A DNA stretch of 64,000 nucleotides from NCBI GenBank assembly GCA_946185835.1, contig CAMHKW010000001.1:62001-126000 (forward strand), given 5' to 3'. Source of the DNA: an uncultured Bacteroidales bacterium. GTDB taxonomy: Bacteria; Bacteroidota; Bacteroidia; Bacteroidales; Paludibacteraceae. Under the pieces are notes generated by a model, which saw only the letters and a program-made list of their open reading frames with translations, ran no database searches and had not been told where the DNA came from. The stretch's first letter is position 1. Each line of letters opens with the position of its first letter. The translations under genes and the position numbers were made by a program. Positions 1 to 8,783 of this stretch are shown here, in pieces.

Positions 1-1037
1 ACAACAACACCACTTTCACCTTCGGCTTCGACCTCGGTTTGGCTCCTGCTTTCGACGCCAAACTCAGTGAGAAAGATAAAATCGTGTACTACGAGATAGA
101 AGTGACCGACAAGATGGTCGATGACCAGGTGGAGTCGTATGCCAACCGCTTCGGCAAGCAGGAAGACGTTGAGGTCTACAGCGATGGTGACCTTCTTCGC
201 GGAACGATAACGGAGCAAGTGGAAAACGGTATAGTAAATGAAAACGCCGTCTTCTCGCCCGAATATATGAAGTCGGACGCTCAGAAGAAGCTGTTCGAAG
301 GCGCCAAGGTGGGTGATGTAGTGACATTCAACCCCATGGAGGCTTACGAGAGCGAGATAGAGGTGTCGTCGATACTCGGCATCGAGAAAGAGAAAGTGGC
401 TGAGCACAAAGGCGACTTCACGTTCACGATCAGCAGCATCGGACATTTCGTGCCGGCAGCTCTTGAGGCAGTGCTCTTTGCTACCGTCTTCGGCGACAAG
501 GCTCCTGCCGACCTCGAAGGCTTCCGCCAGTTAGTTCGTGAGGAGATGAAACAGAACCTCAAACAAGACCAAGACTATCGCTTCAACCTCGACGCCAAAG
601 AGGTGATACTGGGTAAGGTGGGCGAGCTGCAGTTCCCTGTCGATTTCCTCAAGCGCTGGCTCAAGGCTACCAACAAAGACATGACCGACGAGACGATAGA
701 GAAGGAGTTGCCGCAGATGCTCGAAGAACTCAGATGGCAACTTGCCAAAGACCAACTCGCCAAAGAGTACAAGGTAGAGGTGAAGGACGAAGATATGCTG
801 GAGTATGCTAAGAACGTAGTGCGCATGCAGTATATGCAATATGGTATGAGTCATATAGAAGACAATTACCTTGTTGACTTCGCACAACGTCTGCTTAAGG
901 ATGAGAACCAAGCGAGAGCTATCTACCAACGTGCAGAGGAGCAGAATATCCTTGCAGCTGTCAAGGGTGTGGTGAAACTCGACGTCAAGAGCATCTCGTA
1001 CGACGACTTCGGCAAGCTGTTCGAGCAAAAGAAATAA
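1..1037 (+). CDS. tig: Trigger factor, 3' part (5' end outside window)
   Basis: Ribosome-associated folding chaperone with peptidyl-prolyl isomerase fold. The reading frame is open from base 3 and reads through the TTG at 39, so the real start lies upstream of the window. What is visible is the middle (FKBP-like) domain, including the run NPMEAYESE, followed by the long helical C-terminal arm domain rich in Lys and Glu (for example FPVDFLKRWLKATNKD). The overall pattern matches Bacteroidetes trigger factors, which diverge strongly from the E. coli protein. It ends in a Lys-rich tail (FEQKK). An imperfect hairpin follows at 1054-1094. Identification is by family resemblance and is fairly secure; the ribosome-binding N-terminus cannot be checked here. 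Confidence 0.88.
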   Translation, partial: NNTTFTFGFDLGLAPAFDAKLSEKDKIVYYEIEVTDKMVDDQVESYANRFGKQEDVEVYSDGDLLRGTITEQVENGIVNENAVFSPEYMKSDAQKKLFEGAKVGDVVTFNPMEAYESEIEVSSILGIEKEKVAEHKGDFTFTISSIGHFVPAALEAVLFATVFGDKAPADLEGFRQLVREEMKQNLKQDQDYRFNLDAKEVILGKVGELQFPVDFLKRWLKATNKDMTDETIEKELPQMLEELRWQLAKDQLAKEYKVEVKDEDMLEYAKNVVRMQYMQYGMSHIEDNYLVDFAQRLLKDENQARAIYQRAEEQNILAAVKGVVKLDVKSISYDDFGKLFEQKK

Positions 1038-1053
1038 TTGTCGCTACGTAACA

Positions 1054-1094
1054 ACCAAGGTAGAGGCATAGTGCGCTATGTCTCTACTTTTGGT
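1054..1094 (+). terminator. Imperfect stem-loop after trigger factor
   Basis: ACCAA-gg-TAGAG-g-CATAG pairs with CTATG-t-CTCTA-ct-TTGGT around a TGCG loop. It lies 17 bases after the tig stop. There is no long T tract, so termination efficiency is uncertain. Confidence 0.5.
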
Positions 1095-1130
1095 AATAAC
1101 GTCGGAAACCGTCTGACAGCGCGGCGGCTC

Positions 1131-1160
1131 TTGCCGCCGGTTGCAAACCGGCGTACCCGG
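1131..1160. repeat. REP-like palindrome, copy 1
   Basis: Core cgccggttgcaaaccggcg, a near-perfect inverted repeat with a three-base centre, flanked by ttgc on the left and tacccgg on the right. Ten copies of this element occur in the window, all between genes. It probably forms a stable hairpin in RNA or a cruciform in DNA. Function is unknown; by analogy with REP elements it may stabilise 3' ends or be a mobile palindrome. Confidence 0.75.
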
Positions 1161-1167
1161 CAGCTTG

Positions 1168-1205
1168 GTGGTCTAACTTCTAACAGCGTAGCGGTCTAAC
1201 AACAA
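1168..1205. repeat. GTTAGA-type repeat, reverse orientation
   Basis: Reads ggtctaacttctaacagcg followed by a second ggtctaac, the reverse complement of the GTTAGA tandem unit described at 18672-18768. It ends seven bases before the ATG of the porin-like gene, so it lies in its leader. Confidence 0.65.
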
Positions 1206-1211
1206 ACAAAG

Positions 1212-3236
1212 ATGAAGCTTCGGCAAATATCGTGGTATTGCGGACAGTGCCTGATGGCATTGTCGCTGTTGTTGTTGGTATGTGTGCCTGCCGATGCTGC
1301 CAAGAAGAAGCGTGTGTCGACAGTGATAAAAGCGTGGCACCTTCAGGACGACTACAGCACCCCCGACACCCTCGACATCGACACTTCGTATCTGAACCTG
1401 CCGATGAAGGAGTTGCCCCATACCTATTCGATAGCGAACGCCTACAACGGCAACTTAGTGTCACCGCTGCAGTCGAAGATCTATTTCGACCGTAAGGATA
1501 AGAACGGCTTTATCTTTGCCGATGCGTATGCCCCTTATCTGATTACCTCGCGCGACGTACGTTTTTATAATTCTACTACCCCCTTTAGTCAGGTGGCATA
1601 CAAGCGTGGCTTCACCACTTATCGCGAAGAGCACGACATTGACTTTATGTTCACGGGTAATATCAATCGTCGTCTGAATCTCGGCTTGGCAGCAAACTTC
1701 CTCAATGCCGTCGGGCATTACGAGTCGCAAGCCGGAAAGCGTTTTGTGGGACATCTGTTTGGCTCTTACAATGGCGACCATTACTCGTTTCAGGCAGCGG
1801 TGGTGTTCAATACACTGACCAACCAAGAGAATGGCGGTCTTGACTCGCTTGTCGACCTGCATACCTCGCTTAAGTCGTACGACTTGGCATATAACATATC
1901 GGCGCAGTCGGCTCTGAAACATATCACCGGTTTCTTCAATCATTATTATAGTATCACTGTGGAGCGGGAGCATAAGAAGCCGTTGCCCGAGCCGCGCGGA
2001 GGGTGGCAGGGCGATGAGCCGCGCGACACCACTATCATCGAGTATGTGCCGGTAACGACCTTCAAACATACGTTCGAATGTAATCAGACTACTAAACAAT
2101 ATCTCGAGAAGTCGGCACAGACGGCTTTCTACGGCACTACATACTTCAACGGAGCATCGACACGCGACACCGCTAACGTGCTCAGGATACGCAACACCCT
2201 GTCGGTGACTTTCGAGGAGGAGTTCAACAAATGGCTGCATTTCGGTGCTACGGTGTTTGCTACCAACGAGTTCGAGCGTTATGCCTTCACCACCGCCGAC
2301 CGCGCAGCACCTTTCTCGCTCGACAACCCGACCCTCAACACCACCACTCCTCAGCTTTGGCAGCTGACAGATACCACCCTTGCTCACCGGTGGACAAACA
2401 ACACATGGGTGGGTGCCTCGCTGTATAAGAAAAGAGGTAAGTGGATACACTACGGATTCTCAGGCAACGTGTGCCTTGCCGGATATAAACTCGGTGAGTT
2501 CGGCGTTGACGGACATCTCGACGGGCAGATACCCACCGGCAAAGATACACTCAACATAGTGGCTAAAGCCTACCTGCAGAACCGTCAGCCCGACTACTTC
2601 TTGCAACACTACCGCTCGAATCACTACGTGTGGGACAACGACTTCGACAAGACATATAAGTTCTACGTGGGTGGAGAAGTCAACTACCCGATGAAGTATG
2701 TCAAGCCGGCAGCTAAGGTGGGATTCGAGAATATCACTCGTCATATATACTTCGCAGAAGACGGTCTGCCACATCAGGCAGAGCAAAACATACAAGTGTT
2801 AGCTGTCGACGGCAAAGTGGATATACGCACCAAGCGTTTCGGCATGGAGAACGACATAGTATACCAACTCTCGTCTTCGGAATTGATGCCTCTGCCCGCC
2901 TTGGCTCTGTATCATAACATCTACTACCACGACTGCTGGTTTCGTGCCTTGATGGTGCAGTTTGGTGCCGACGTGAGGTATCATACCGCTTATTATGCTC
3001 CACTTCTGAACCCTGCAACCGGACAGTTCTGTGTGCAGACGAAAAAGAAAGTGGGCAACTACCCCGTAATCAATATCTACGCCAACTTCTACGTCAAGCC
3101 GCTTAAGTTGCAGTTTTTTGCGCACCTCACTCACTTGAATAATTTCTTTATGAAAACCGACTATTACTCTATGCCGGGCTATCCGCTTAATCCTGCTGTC
3201 TTTCGCGCCGGCTTGGCATGGCACTTCTATAACTAA
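1212..3236 (+). CDS. Outer-membrane putative porin (Porin_10-like)
   Basis: 674-residue secreted protein. Residues 1-29 form a signal peptide (basic start, hydrophobic SLLLLVCVPADAA). The mature part is rich in alternating aromatic/hydrophobic beta-strand patterns, many ending in F or Y, and the protein ends HFYN, a typical outer-membrane barrel terminus. Length and pattern resemble the Bacteroidetes 'putative porin' family (Pfam Porin_10, PF14121). It presumably sits in the outer membrane; substrate is unknown. The ATG at 1212 is chosen because the signal peptide starts there. The clpC gene starts two bases after its stop, so the two are likely co-transcribed although the products act in different compartments. 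Confidence 0.7.
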   Translation: MKLRQISWYCGQCLMALSLLLLVCVPADAAKKKRVSTVIKAWHLQDDYSTPDTLDIDTSYLNLPMKELPHTYSIANAYNGNLVSPLQSKIYFDRKDKNGFIFADAYAPYLITSRDVRFYNSTTPFSQVAYKRGFTTYREEHDIDFMFTGNINRRLNLGLAANFLNAVGHYESQAGKRFVGHLFGSYNGDHYSFQAAVVFNTLTNQENGGLDSLVDLHTSLKSYDLAYNISAQSALKHITGFFNHYYSITVEREHKKPLPEPRGGWQGDEPRDTTIIEYVPVTTFKHTFECNQTTKQYLEKSAQTAFYGTTYFNGASTRDTANVLRIRNTLSVTFEEEFNKWLHFGATVFATNEFERYAFTTADRAAPFSLDNPTLNTTTPQLWQLTDTTLAHRWTNNTWVGASLYKKRGKWIHYGFSGNVCLAGYKLGEFGVDGHLDGQIPTGKDTLNIVAKAYLQNRQPDYFLQHYRSNHYVWDNDFDKTYKFYVGGEVNYPMKYVKPAAKVGFENITRHIYFAEDGLPHQAEQNIQVLAVDGKVDIRTKRFGMENDIVYQLSSSELMPLPALALYHNIYYHDCWFRALMVQFGADVRYHTAYYAPLLNPATGQFCVQTKKKVGNYPVINIYANFYVKPLKLQFFAHLTHLNNFFMKTDYYSMPGYPLNPAVFRAGLAWHFYN

Positions 3237-3238
3237 TC

Positions 3239-5749
3239 ATGACACCACAGACGACAGTTAACTTCAGCAATGCCTTGCGGTATGCCGAGCAGGAAGCTCG
3301 GCGTCTCGGAGCCGGACAAGTGGCACCCGAGCACCTGATGCTCGCGCTGCTACGGTTGCCCGACGACGAAGTGAGGGCTGTGCTGCAACATAAAAATATC
3401 AACCTCGAGGAACTGAAGAACAATCTCGACTTCATCACTATCAGCGCACAGCGCTCTGAAGGCAGCGACAGCGCCGTTACCGAGGAGCAGAAGCTGCCGT
3501 TGGCACCTGCCACGCAGCGCATACTGCTACTTGCTGACCTCGAGATGTTAGCTGCCAAACAAACAGTAAAAACAACACGACATTTATTATCAGCTATTAT
3601 GAAAGAAGGAAAATCGGAAACGGCTCAACTCTTGACATCGACATACTCGCTCACCTACGAAGATACTGTTGCCGACACTTCTGCGGCAGCCATTCCCTCG
3701 ATGGAGGGTTTTATGGATGCCGAAGACGACGAGGAAGAAGAACCGAAAGCACCTAAGGATGAGAAGAAACAAGAGCAGGGCGAGAAGCGTCAGAAGTCGG
3801 CTACTCCCGCCCTCGACAGCTATGGCGTGGATGTGACTCGCAAGGCGGCACAAGGCGAACTCGACCCCGTCATAGGACGTGACGAAGAGATAACGCGTGT
3901 GGTACAGATACTGTCGCGCCGTCGCAAGAATAACCCTATCCTCATTGGCGAGCCCGGTGTGGGTAAGTCAGCTATCGTCGAAGGCTTAGCTATCCGTATT
4001 GCCAACCACGACGTGGCACCTATGCTCTTTCAGAAGCGTATCTTCACTCTCGACCTTGCCTCGATGGTAGCCGGCACTAAATATCGCGGTCAGTTTGAAG
4101 AACGTATGAAAGCAGTGCTGTCAGAGCTTGAGAAGAACCGCGACATCATACTCTTCATCGACGAGATACACAACATCATGGGTGCGGGTAATGCCTCCGG
4201 CTCGCTTGATGCAGCCAACATCCTCAAACCTGCACTCTCGCGTGGCGACATACAATGTATCGGTGCGACCACACTCAACGAATATCGTCAGAGCATCGAG
4301 AAAGACGGAGCTCTTGAGCGTAGGTTCCAGAAGGTGATAGTCAAGGCACCTACCAGCGAACAGACGCTGTCGATACTGCGCCAGCTTGCACCTCGTTATG
4401 CCGCTCATCATAGCGTAGTATACACCGATGCTGCCCTCAAGGCAGCTGTCGAACTGACAGGTCGGTATATCACCGACCGCGCCTTCCCCGACAAGGCTAT
4501 CGACGCCATCGACGAAGCCGGTGCCAACAAACGTATCACAACCCCGCTGCTACCTAACTCTATCAACGACATACAAAAGCAGTTAGACGACTTGCGCAAG
4601 CAGAAAAACGAGGCACTGAAAGTGGGTGACTTCAACAGCGCTGTCGAGCTCCGTAGCAAAGAGCGTGACCTCGACCTCGCCCTCAAAGGTGAGATAAGCC
4701 GTTGGGAGAACGCCACCAAACAGCAGACTCTTGAAGTCACCGAAGACGACATAGCACGAGTGGTAGCGATGATGTCGGGCGTGCCCGTTGAACGACTGAC
4801 GGCTGACGAGAACACCCGTCTGCAAGAACTCGGTCAACGACTCGGTCGGCGAGTGATAGGACAGCAGCGTGCCATCGACCTGATAACGAAAGCTATACAA
4901 CGGAGTAGGGTAGGACTCAAGTCACCTAATCGCCCCATCGGCACCTTCCTTTTCCTTGGTCCTACGGGTGTGGGTAAGACGTATTTGGCACAGTGTTTAG
5001 CAGAAGACCTGTTTGGCAAACGCGAGGCGCTGATACGTATCGACATGTCGGAGTACATGGAGAAGCATGCTGTGTCGTTGCTCGTGGGTGCGCCTCCGGG
5101 GTACGTGGCTTACGAAGAAGGCGGAAAACTCACGGAGGCGGTGCGCCGACAGCCATATTCGATAGTGCTCTTCGACGAGATAGAGAAAGCACACCCCGAC
5201 GTGTTTAACATACTGCTGCAGGTGATGGACGAAGGACGGCTTACCGACAGACAAGGCAGACATATCGACTTTAGGAATACCGTCATCGTGCTGACCTCTA
5301 ACTCCGGCACTCGACAACTAAAAGACTTCGGACAAGGGATAGGCTTCCACGACACTGACGTGCTCAGTCATGACAAAGCTGAGACTATTCTGCGTAAGTC
5401 GCTTAACAAGACCTTCGCTCCTGAGTTCCTCAACCGTATCGACAATATCGTGGTGTTCGACCAACTGACCGAAGACGCCCTAAGACAGATCGTCGACATC
5501 GAACTCGAACAGACCCGCACGTCGCTTGCGGCTATGGGTTATATGCTTGAGCTGACCGACAGCGCCATGCAACTGATCTGCAAGAAAGGCTACGATGTTC
5601 AGTATGGTGCCCGTCCGGTGAAGAGAGCCGTGCAGTCGCTTGTGCTCGACCCCATCACCGAACTGCTGATGGCAGGTAAGGCTGACGACACCAAACTGAT
5701 ATGTATCGACGCGCAAGGCGACAGCACCATCGCGACGTGGGTGAGGTAG
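3239..5749 (+). CDS. clpC: ClpC-type AAA+ unfoldase, Clp protease ATP-binding subunit
   Basis: 836-residue Hsp100 protein that unfolds substrates and feeds them to ClpP. Order: Clp N-terminal repeat domain (about 1-145), an acidic then Lys-rich linker (about 160-190, DDEEEEP), AAA1 with Walker A GEPGVGKS at 237-244 and Walker B LFIDEIH, a UVR-like coiled segment in the middle region ([20 protein letters not shown]), then AAA2 with GPTGVGKT near 575. A GIGF loop near 700 fits the ClpP-docking tripeptide of ClpC/ClpA, which distinguishes it from ClpB. The middle coil is much shorter than in ClpB. No clpP is in the window. The stop codon lies three bases before a GTTAGA repeat array. Confidence 0.9.
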   Translation: MTPQTTVNFSNALRYAEQEARRLGAGQVAPEHLMLALLRLPDDEVRAVLQHKNINLEELKNNLDFITISAQRSEGSDSAVTEEQKLPLAPATQRILLLADLEMLAAKQTVKTTRHLLSAIMKEGKSETAQLLTSTYSLTYEDTVADTSAAAIPSMEGFMDAEDDEEEEPKAPKDEKKQEQGEKRQKSATPALDSYGVDVTRKAAQGELDPVIGRDEEITRVVQILSRRRKNNPILIGEPGVGKSAIVEGLAIRIANHDVAPMLFQKRIFTLDLASMVAGTKYRGQFEERMKAVLSELEKNRDIILFIDEIHNIMGAGNASGSLDAANILKPALSRGDIQCIGATTLNEYRQSIEKDGALERRFQKVIVKAPTSEQTLSILRQLAPRYAAHHSVVYTDAALKAAVELTGRYITDRAFPDKAIDAIDEAGANKRITTPLLPNSINDIQKQLDDLRKQKNEALKVGDFNSAVELRSKERDLDLALKGEISRWENATKQQTLEVTEDDIARVVAMMSGVPVERLTADENTRLQELGQRLGRRVIGQQRAIDLITKAIQRSRVGLKSPNRPIGTFLFLGPTGVGKTYLAQCLAEDLFGKREALIRIDMSEYMEKHAVSLLVGAPPGYVAYEEGGKLTEAVRRQPYSIVLFDEIEKAHPDVFNILLQVMDEGRLTDRQGRHIDFRNTVIVLTSNSGTRQLKDFGQGIGFHDTDVLSHDKAETILRKSLNKTFAPEFLNRIDNIVVFDQLTEDALRQIVDIELEQTRTSLAAMGYMLELTDSAMQLICKKGYDVQYGARPVKRAVQSLVLDPITELLMAGKADDTKLICIDAQGDSTIATWVR

Positions 5750-5751
5750 GA

Positions 5752-5798
5752 GGTTAGACCGGCTTCGCCTGTTAGAAGTTAGACCGGCTTCGCCTATA
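5752..5798 (+). repeat. GTTAGA-type tandem repeat after clpC
   Basis: Two units of the form gttagaccggcttcgcct joined by gttagaagttagacc. It starts directly after the clpC stop codon. Confidence 0.7.
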
Positions 5799-5816
5799 GG
5801 GACAGGGCTTGTGTAA

Positions 5817-5843
5817 TGCCGCCGGTTACAAACCGGCGGCAAG
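5817..5843. repeat. REP-like palindrome, copy 2
   Basis: Core gccggttacaaaccggc with the symmetric extensions tgcc and ggca, giving a longer inverted repeat than copy 1. Confidence 0.72.
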
Positions 5844-5933
5844 GTTAGGGGATGTACTTTTGCCTATTGTTTAGAGGTTGGACTTCCCAAAATGAGAGAA
5901 AGTAAGAATTTTGTATAAAAATTCAGCAGATAT

Positions 5934-5963
5934 TTTGTGTTTGCGTTTTTTTTACTACCTTTG
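5934..5963 (+). promoter_or_regulatory. Bacteroidetes-type promoter before trxA
   Basis: TTTG at 5934-5937, 18 bases, TACCTTTG at 5956-5963. The spacing is one base short of the usual 19-21. The transcript would carry about 135 bases of leader containing the GTTAGA array at 5979-6056. Confidence 0.6.
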
Positions 5964-5978
5964 TCGCGGGAAGAAGAG

Positions 5979-6070
5979 GATGTAGAGGTTAGACCGCTGC
6001 GCTGTTAGAAGTTAGACCGCTGCGCTGTTAGAAGTTAGACCGCTACGCTGTTAGACTCGCTGCGACGATT
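5979..6070 (+). repeat. GTTAGA-type tandem repeat before trxA
   Basis: About three to four units of roughly 24 bases: gttagaccgctgcgct then gttagaagttagaccgc, decaying at the right end into gttagactcgctgcgacg. The first unit follows the trxA promoter, so the array would be transcribed in the trxA leader. Confidence 0.7.
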
Positions 6071-6104
6071 AGATTTAGTATGTATAATCTTAAAACATAA
6101 AACA

Positions 6105-6419
6105 ATGATAAAAGAAATTACTGATCAGAACTTCGCGGAGGTACTCGCTACGGGTGCTCCGCTTGTAGTAGATTTTTGGGCACCATGGTGCGGTCCCTGC
6201 AGAATGATGCACCCTGTAGTTGACGAACTCGCCGAGCAATATGAAGGCAAGGTGGTAGTAGGCAAACTCAATGTCGACGAAAACGACGAGACCTGTGCCG
6301 AATACCGTATCATGAGTATTCCTTCGATAGTGTTCTTCAAAGACGGCAAGGAAGTAGACCGAGTAGTAGGGGCATGCCCTAAAGCCGAGCTTCAAAAGCA
6401 TTTCGACGCTATGCTGTAG
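6105..6419 (+). CDS. trxA: Thioredoxin
   Basis: 104-residue cytoplasmic disulfide reductase. The active-site motif WAPWCGPC lies at about residues 25-32, followed by the conserved Asp/Lys-containing strand KLNVDEN and the cis-proline loop SIPSIVFF with the downstream Gly (FKDGKEV). Length is the family standard and no signal peptide is present, so it acts in the cytosol with thioredoxin reductase (not in the window). The ATG at 6105 is the only sensible start. It has its own promoter and precedes the YbjN/kinase-AAA/TerB-like cluster, but 120 bases containing a 20-bp tandem repeat separate them, so co-transcription is not certain. Confidence 0.95.
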   Translation: MIKEITDQNFAEVLATGAPLVVDFWAPWCGPCRMMHPVVDELAEQYEGKVVVGKLNVDENDETCAEYRIMSIPSIVFFKDGKEVDRVVGACPKAELQKHFDAML

Positions 6420-6429
6420 CCGACAGCCG

Positions 6430-6469
6430 ACTCAGCATCGGCAACAATTACTCAGTATCGGCAACAATA
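6430..6469. repeat. 20-bp tandem duplication between trxA and the YbjN-like gene
   Basis: Two adjacent copies of actcagyatcggcaacaat (y is c in the first and t in the second) with a period of exactly 20 bases. Confidence 0.75.
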
Positions 6470-6543
6470 ATTATTGAGAGTCAGACTCAGTCTCAATGTG
6501 CAAATGCATAAAGAGATAATATAAACCTTTAAATTCTATAGTT

Positions 6544-6927
6544 ATGAAGACAACAGAACTTGTAAAGACTTGGTTGTCCAATGAGGGCTTCAGGTATGAA
6601 ATTGATGAAGATGGCGACCTTAAATTCCGTTATCAAGGTGCCAATCTGTGGGTAATGCAAGACCCCAATGACGCATTGTTCTTGCGTATTGCTATGCCTT
6701 ATATCTACGAAGTGGATAACGACAGAGCGAAAGTTCTTGAGGCTATCAATGGCGTCAACGCCGAGATGAAAGTAGTGAAAGGTTTTGTTCTCGAAAATGG
6801 CGGTGTATGGCTCTCGATAGAGATGTATATCGACTCGTCGCCCGATATCGAGGACTTCCTCGAGCGCTGCCTCGACATCTTGCTGGCAGGTCAACGCCGT
6901 TTCTACGATAAATACAGAAGCTTGTAA
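6544..6927 (+). CDS. YbjN-like domain protein
   Basis: 127-residue acidic cytoplasmic protein without signal peptide or membrane segment. The sequence WLSNEGFRYEIDEDGDLKF followed by alternating strands and a long C-terminal helix (DFLERCLDILLAGQRRFYDKY) resembles the YbjN / type III secretion chaperone-like fold (Pfam YbjN, PF10722). Members are often small partners of larger proteins; the specific role here is not known. Five bases separate its stop from the start of the kinase-AAA gene, so the two are almost certainly translated from one message, which suggests a partner or regulator of that protein. Start ATG 6544 is supported by the domain starting right away. Confidence 0.6.
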   Translation: MKTTELVKTWLSNEGFRYEIDEDGDLKFRYQGANLWVMQDPNDALFLRIAMPYIYEVDNDRAKVLEAINGVNAEMKVVKGFVLENGGVWLSIEMYIDSSPDIEDFLERCLDILLAGQRRFYDKYRSL

Positions 6928-6932
6928 AACAG

Positions 6933-8738
6933 ATGCCTATACTTCAGAATCAGGAGAGGATAGGGAAGTATAGGGTGTGCAGCCTGATAAAGTCGAACAT
7001 CTTCACCGAGACATATCGTGTGGAGGATGCCGATGGTATGCCCTATTTCCTTAAGCTATTCATCCTCAAAAACGTGCCTCAGAGTCTGGTTGATTCTGCC
7101 ACCCAGCAGGTGCGTGAGATACAATATTGTTCGGCACTGAGTCATAAAAACGTGCTTACCTTCGTCGAGAGTGGCGAGTGGCAGCATTCGGAGGGCGCGT
7201 GTCAATACTATGTGACGTCTTATCTGACAGGAGCTATCTTGTCGGATAAGATTGCTCGCATGGGCACCATAGCCGAAGAGGAAGCCATTGCTATCTATCG
7301 AGGTATTCTTAGCGGACTTAAGTATCTACATTCTTTGAGTCCTGCTCTTTGCCATAACGACCTCGACCCCAGCAATGTGATGCTTACCGACGTGCAAGGC
7401 TCCGAAGTGCAACTCATCGACTTCGGGCACCTTAGTGAGCGCTGTAGCGGAGCTGTCGACTTCACCACCTCCGACCTCGACCTCTATTATCATGCGGACG
7501 AGACGATGGTGGGTATCTTCGACGAGCAGGGCGACATCTTCTCGGCGACATCGGTACTCTATGCCATGCTCACCGGTCAGGCTCCGTGGAAAGAGGCTAC
7601 GACCGACGAACAGGCTGACTACAAGAGTCGGATGGGGGAGCTAAAGCAGTATCGCAAGTCGCACCCGCTCGACATCGACAGCCTGAGCGTAAGCGATAAG
7701 ACCAAGTTCGTGCTCAGGCGTGGCATGGAACCGAAGAACATCAACCGTTTCTCGACGGTAGATGAGATACTCCGATTGCTCGACTCCGAGGAGCAGCAGC
7801 CCGATGAGCGTAAGCCGCAAGAAGGCAAACCGTCGTCGATGCAAGGACAGAAGATGATGGCTGACAGTCCGAACTACGTCGAGTTCAACGTCAAACGCGG
7901 TGAGGGTAACGGGTTTAAAGACATAGCAGGAATGCAAGAGCTAAAGACCTCGTTGCAGAAGCAGGTTATTTTTGTTATCAAAAACAAGGATATAGCTCAG
8001 CAATATCGTCTGTCTCCCCCAAACGGTATGTTGCTCTATGGTCCTCCGGGTTGCGGTAAGACGTTCTTCGCTGAGAAGTTCGCCGAAGAGACGGGTTTCA
8101 ACTATATCCTCGTCAAGTCGTCGGATTTGGCAAGCTCGTATATCCACGGCACTCAAGAGAAGATCAACCAGCTGTTCGTCACTGCCGAGCAGAATGCACC
8201 TATCGTCGTTTGTTTTGATGAGTTCGACGCGTTGGTGCCCGACCGCTCGATGACGGGCGAGTCGTCGTCGAAGGAAGTCAATGAGTTCCTCACGCAGATG
8301 AACAACTGCTCTAAGCGCGGTATCTTCATCGTGGCAACGTCGAACCGACCAGACAAGATCGACCCCGCCGTGTTGCGTACGGGCCGTGTTGACAAGTCGG
8401 TGTATGTGCCTCTGCCCGACTTCGAGGCTCGGAAGGAGATGTTTGCTCTGCACCTCAAAGACCGTCCGATGGAAGACGACATCAGCGTTGACCAACTGGC
8501 TAAACTCACCGACGGATATATAGCCAGCGACATAGCTTATATCGTCAACGATGCTGCTATGGTGGCGGCATACGAGCGCAAGAAGATATCGCAGAGTCTG
8601 TTAGAAGAGTCGGTTAAGAACACGCATCCATCCATCCGTCCCGACAGCCTGAAGGTATACGAAGAGATACGGCAAAAGATGGAGAGCACCAACAAAAATA
8701 ATGTCAACGACCGTGTCAGGATAATCGGTTATCATTGA
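6933..8738 (+). CDS. Ser/Thr protein kinase fused to AAA+ ATPase
   Basis: 601 residues, two enzymes in one chain. Residues about 12-285 are a protein-kinase fold: invariant Lys in FLKLF (about 41), catalytic loop CHNDLDPSNVM with Asp143 and Asn148 (HND replaces the usual HRD, so a non-RD kinase), and metal-binding DFG at 163-165. The glycine-rich loop is degenerate. Residues about 325-560 are an AAA+ module of the FtsH/CDC48/proteasomal-ATPase kind: Walker A GPPGCGKT 370-377, Walker B VVCFDEFDA with Asp429-Glu430, sensor ATSNRP, and arginine-finger region LRTGRVDK. A low-complexity linker (about 285-315) joins them. No transmembrane segment, no protease domain. It is flanked by YbjN-like and TerB-like genes. 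Role unknown; a phosphorylation-controlled remodelling ATPase is inference. Confidence 0.85.
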   Translation: MPILQNQERIGKYRVCSLIKSNIFTETYRVEDADGMPYFLKLFILKNVPQSLVDSATQQVREIQYCSALSHKNVLTFVESGEWQHSEGACQYYVTSYLTGAILSDKIARMGTIAEEEAIAIYRGILSGLKYLHSLSPALCHNDLDPSNVMLTDVQGSEVQLIDFGHLSERCSGAVDFTTSDLDLYYHADETMVGIFDEQGDIFSATSVLYAMLTGQAPWKEATTDEQADYKSRMGELKQYRKSHPLDIDSLSVSDKTKFVLRRGMEPKNINRFSTVDEILRLLDSEEQQPDERKPQEGKPSSMQGQKMMADSPNYVEFNVKRGEGNGFKDIAGMQELKTSLQKQVIFVIKNKDIAQQYRLSPPNGMLLYGPPGCGKTFFAEKFAEETGFNYILVKSSDLASSYIHGTQEKINQLFVTAEQNAPIVVCFDEFDALVPDRSMTGESSSKEVNEFLTQMNNCSKRGIFIVATSNRPDKIDPAVLRTGRVDKSVYVPLPDFEARKEMFALHLKDRPMEDDISVDQLAKLTDGYIASDIAYIVNDAAMVAAYERKKISQSLLEESVKNTHPSIRPDSLKVYEEIRQKMESTNKNNVNDRVRIIGYH

Positions 8739-8783
8739 CGTTGTACCTATCAACCGCCGGTTATTCATGACCTTCACTACCCA

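Noticed and set aside
1461-2450. Long minus-strand frame (329 residues) opposite the porin-like gene
   Set aside because: Antisense shadow in GC-rich codon positions; no domain, signal or conserved motif, while the plus-strand gene has all of these.
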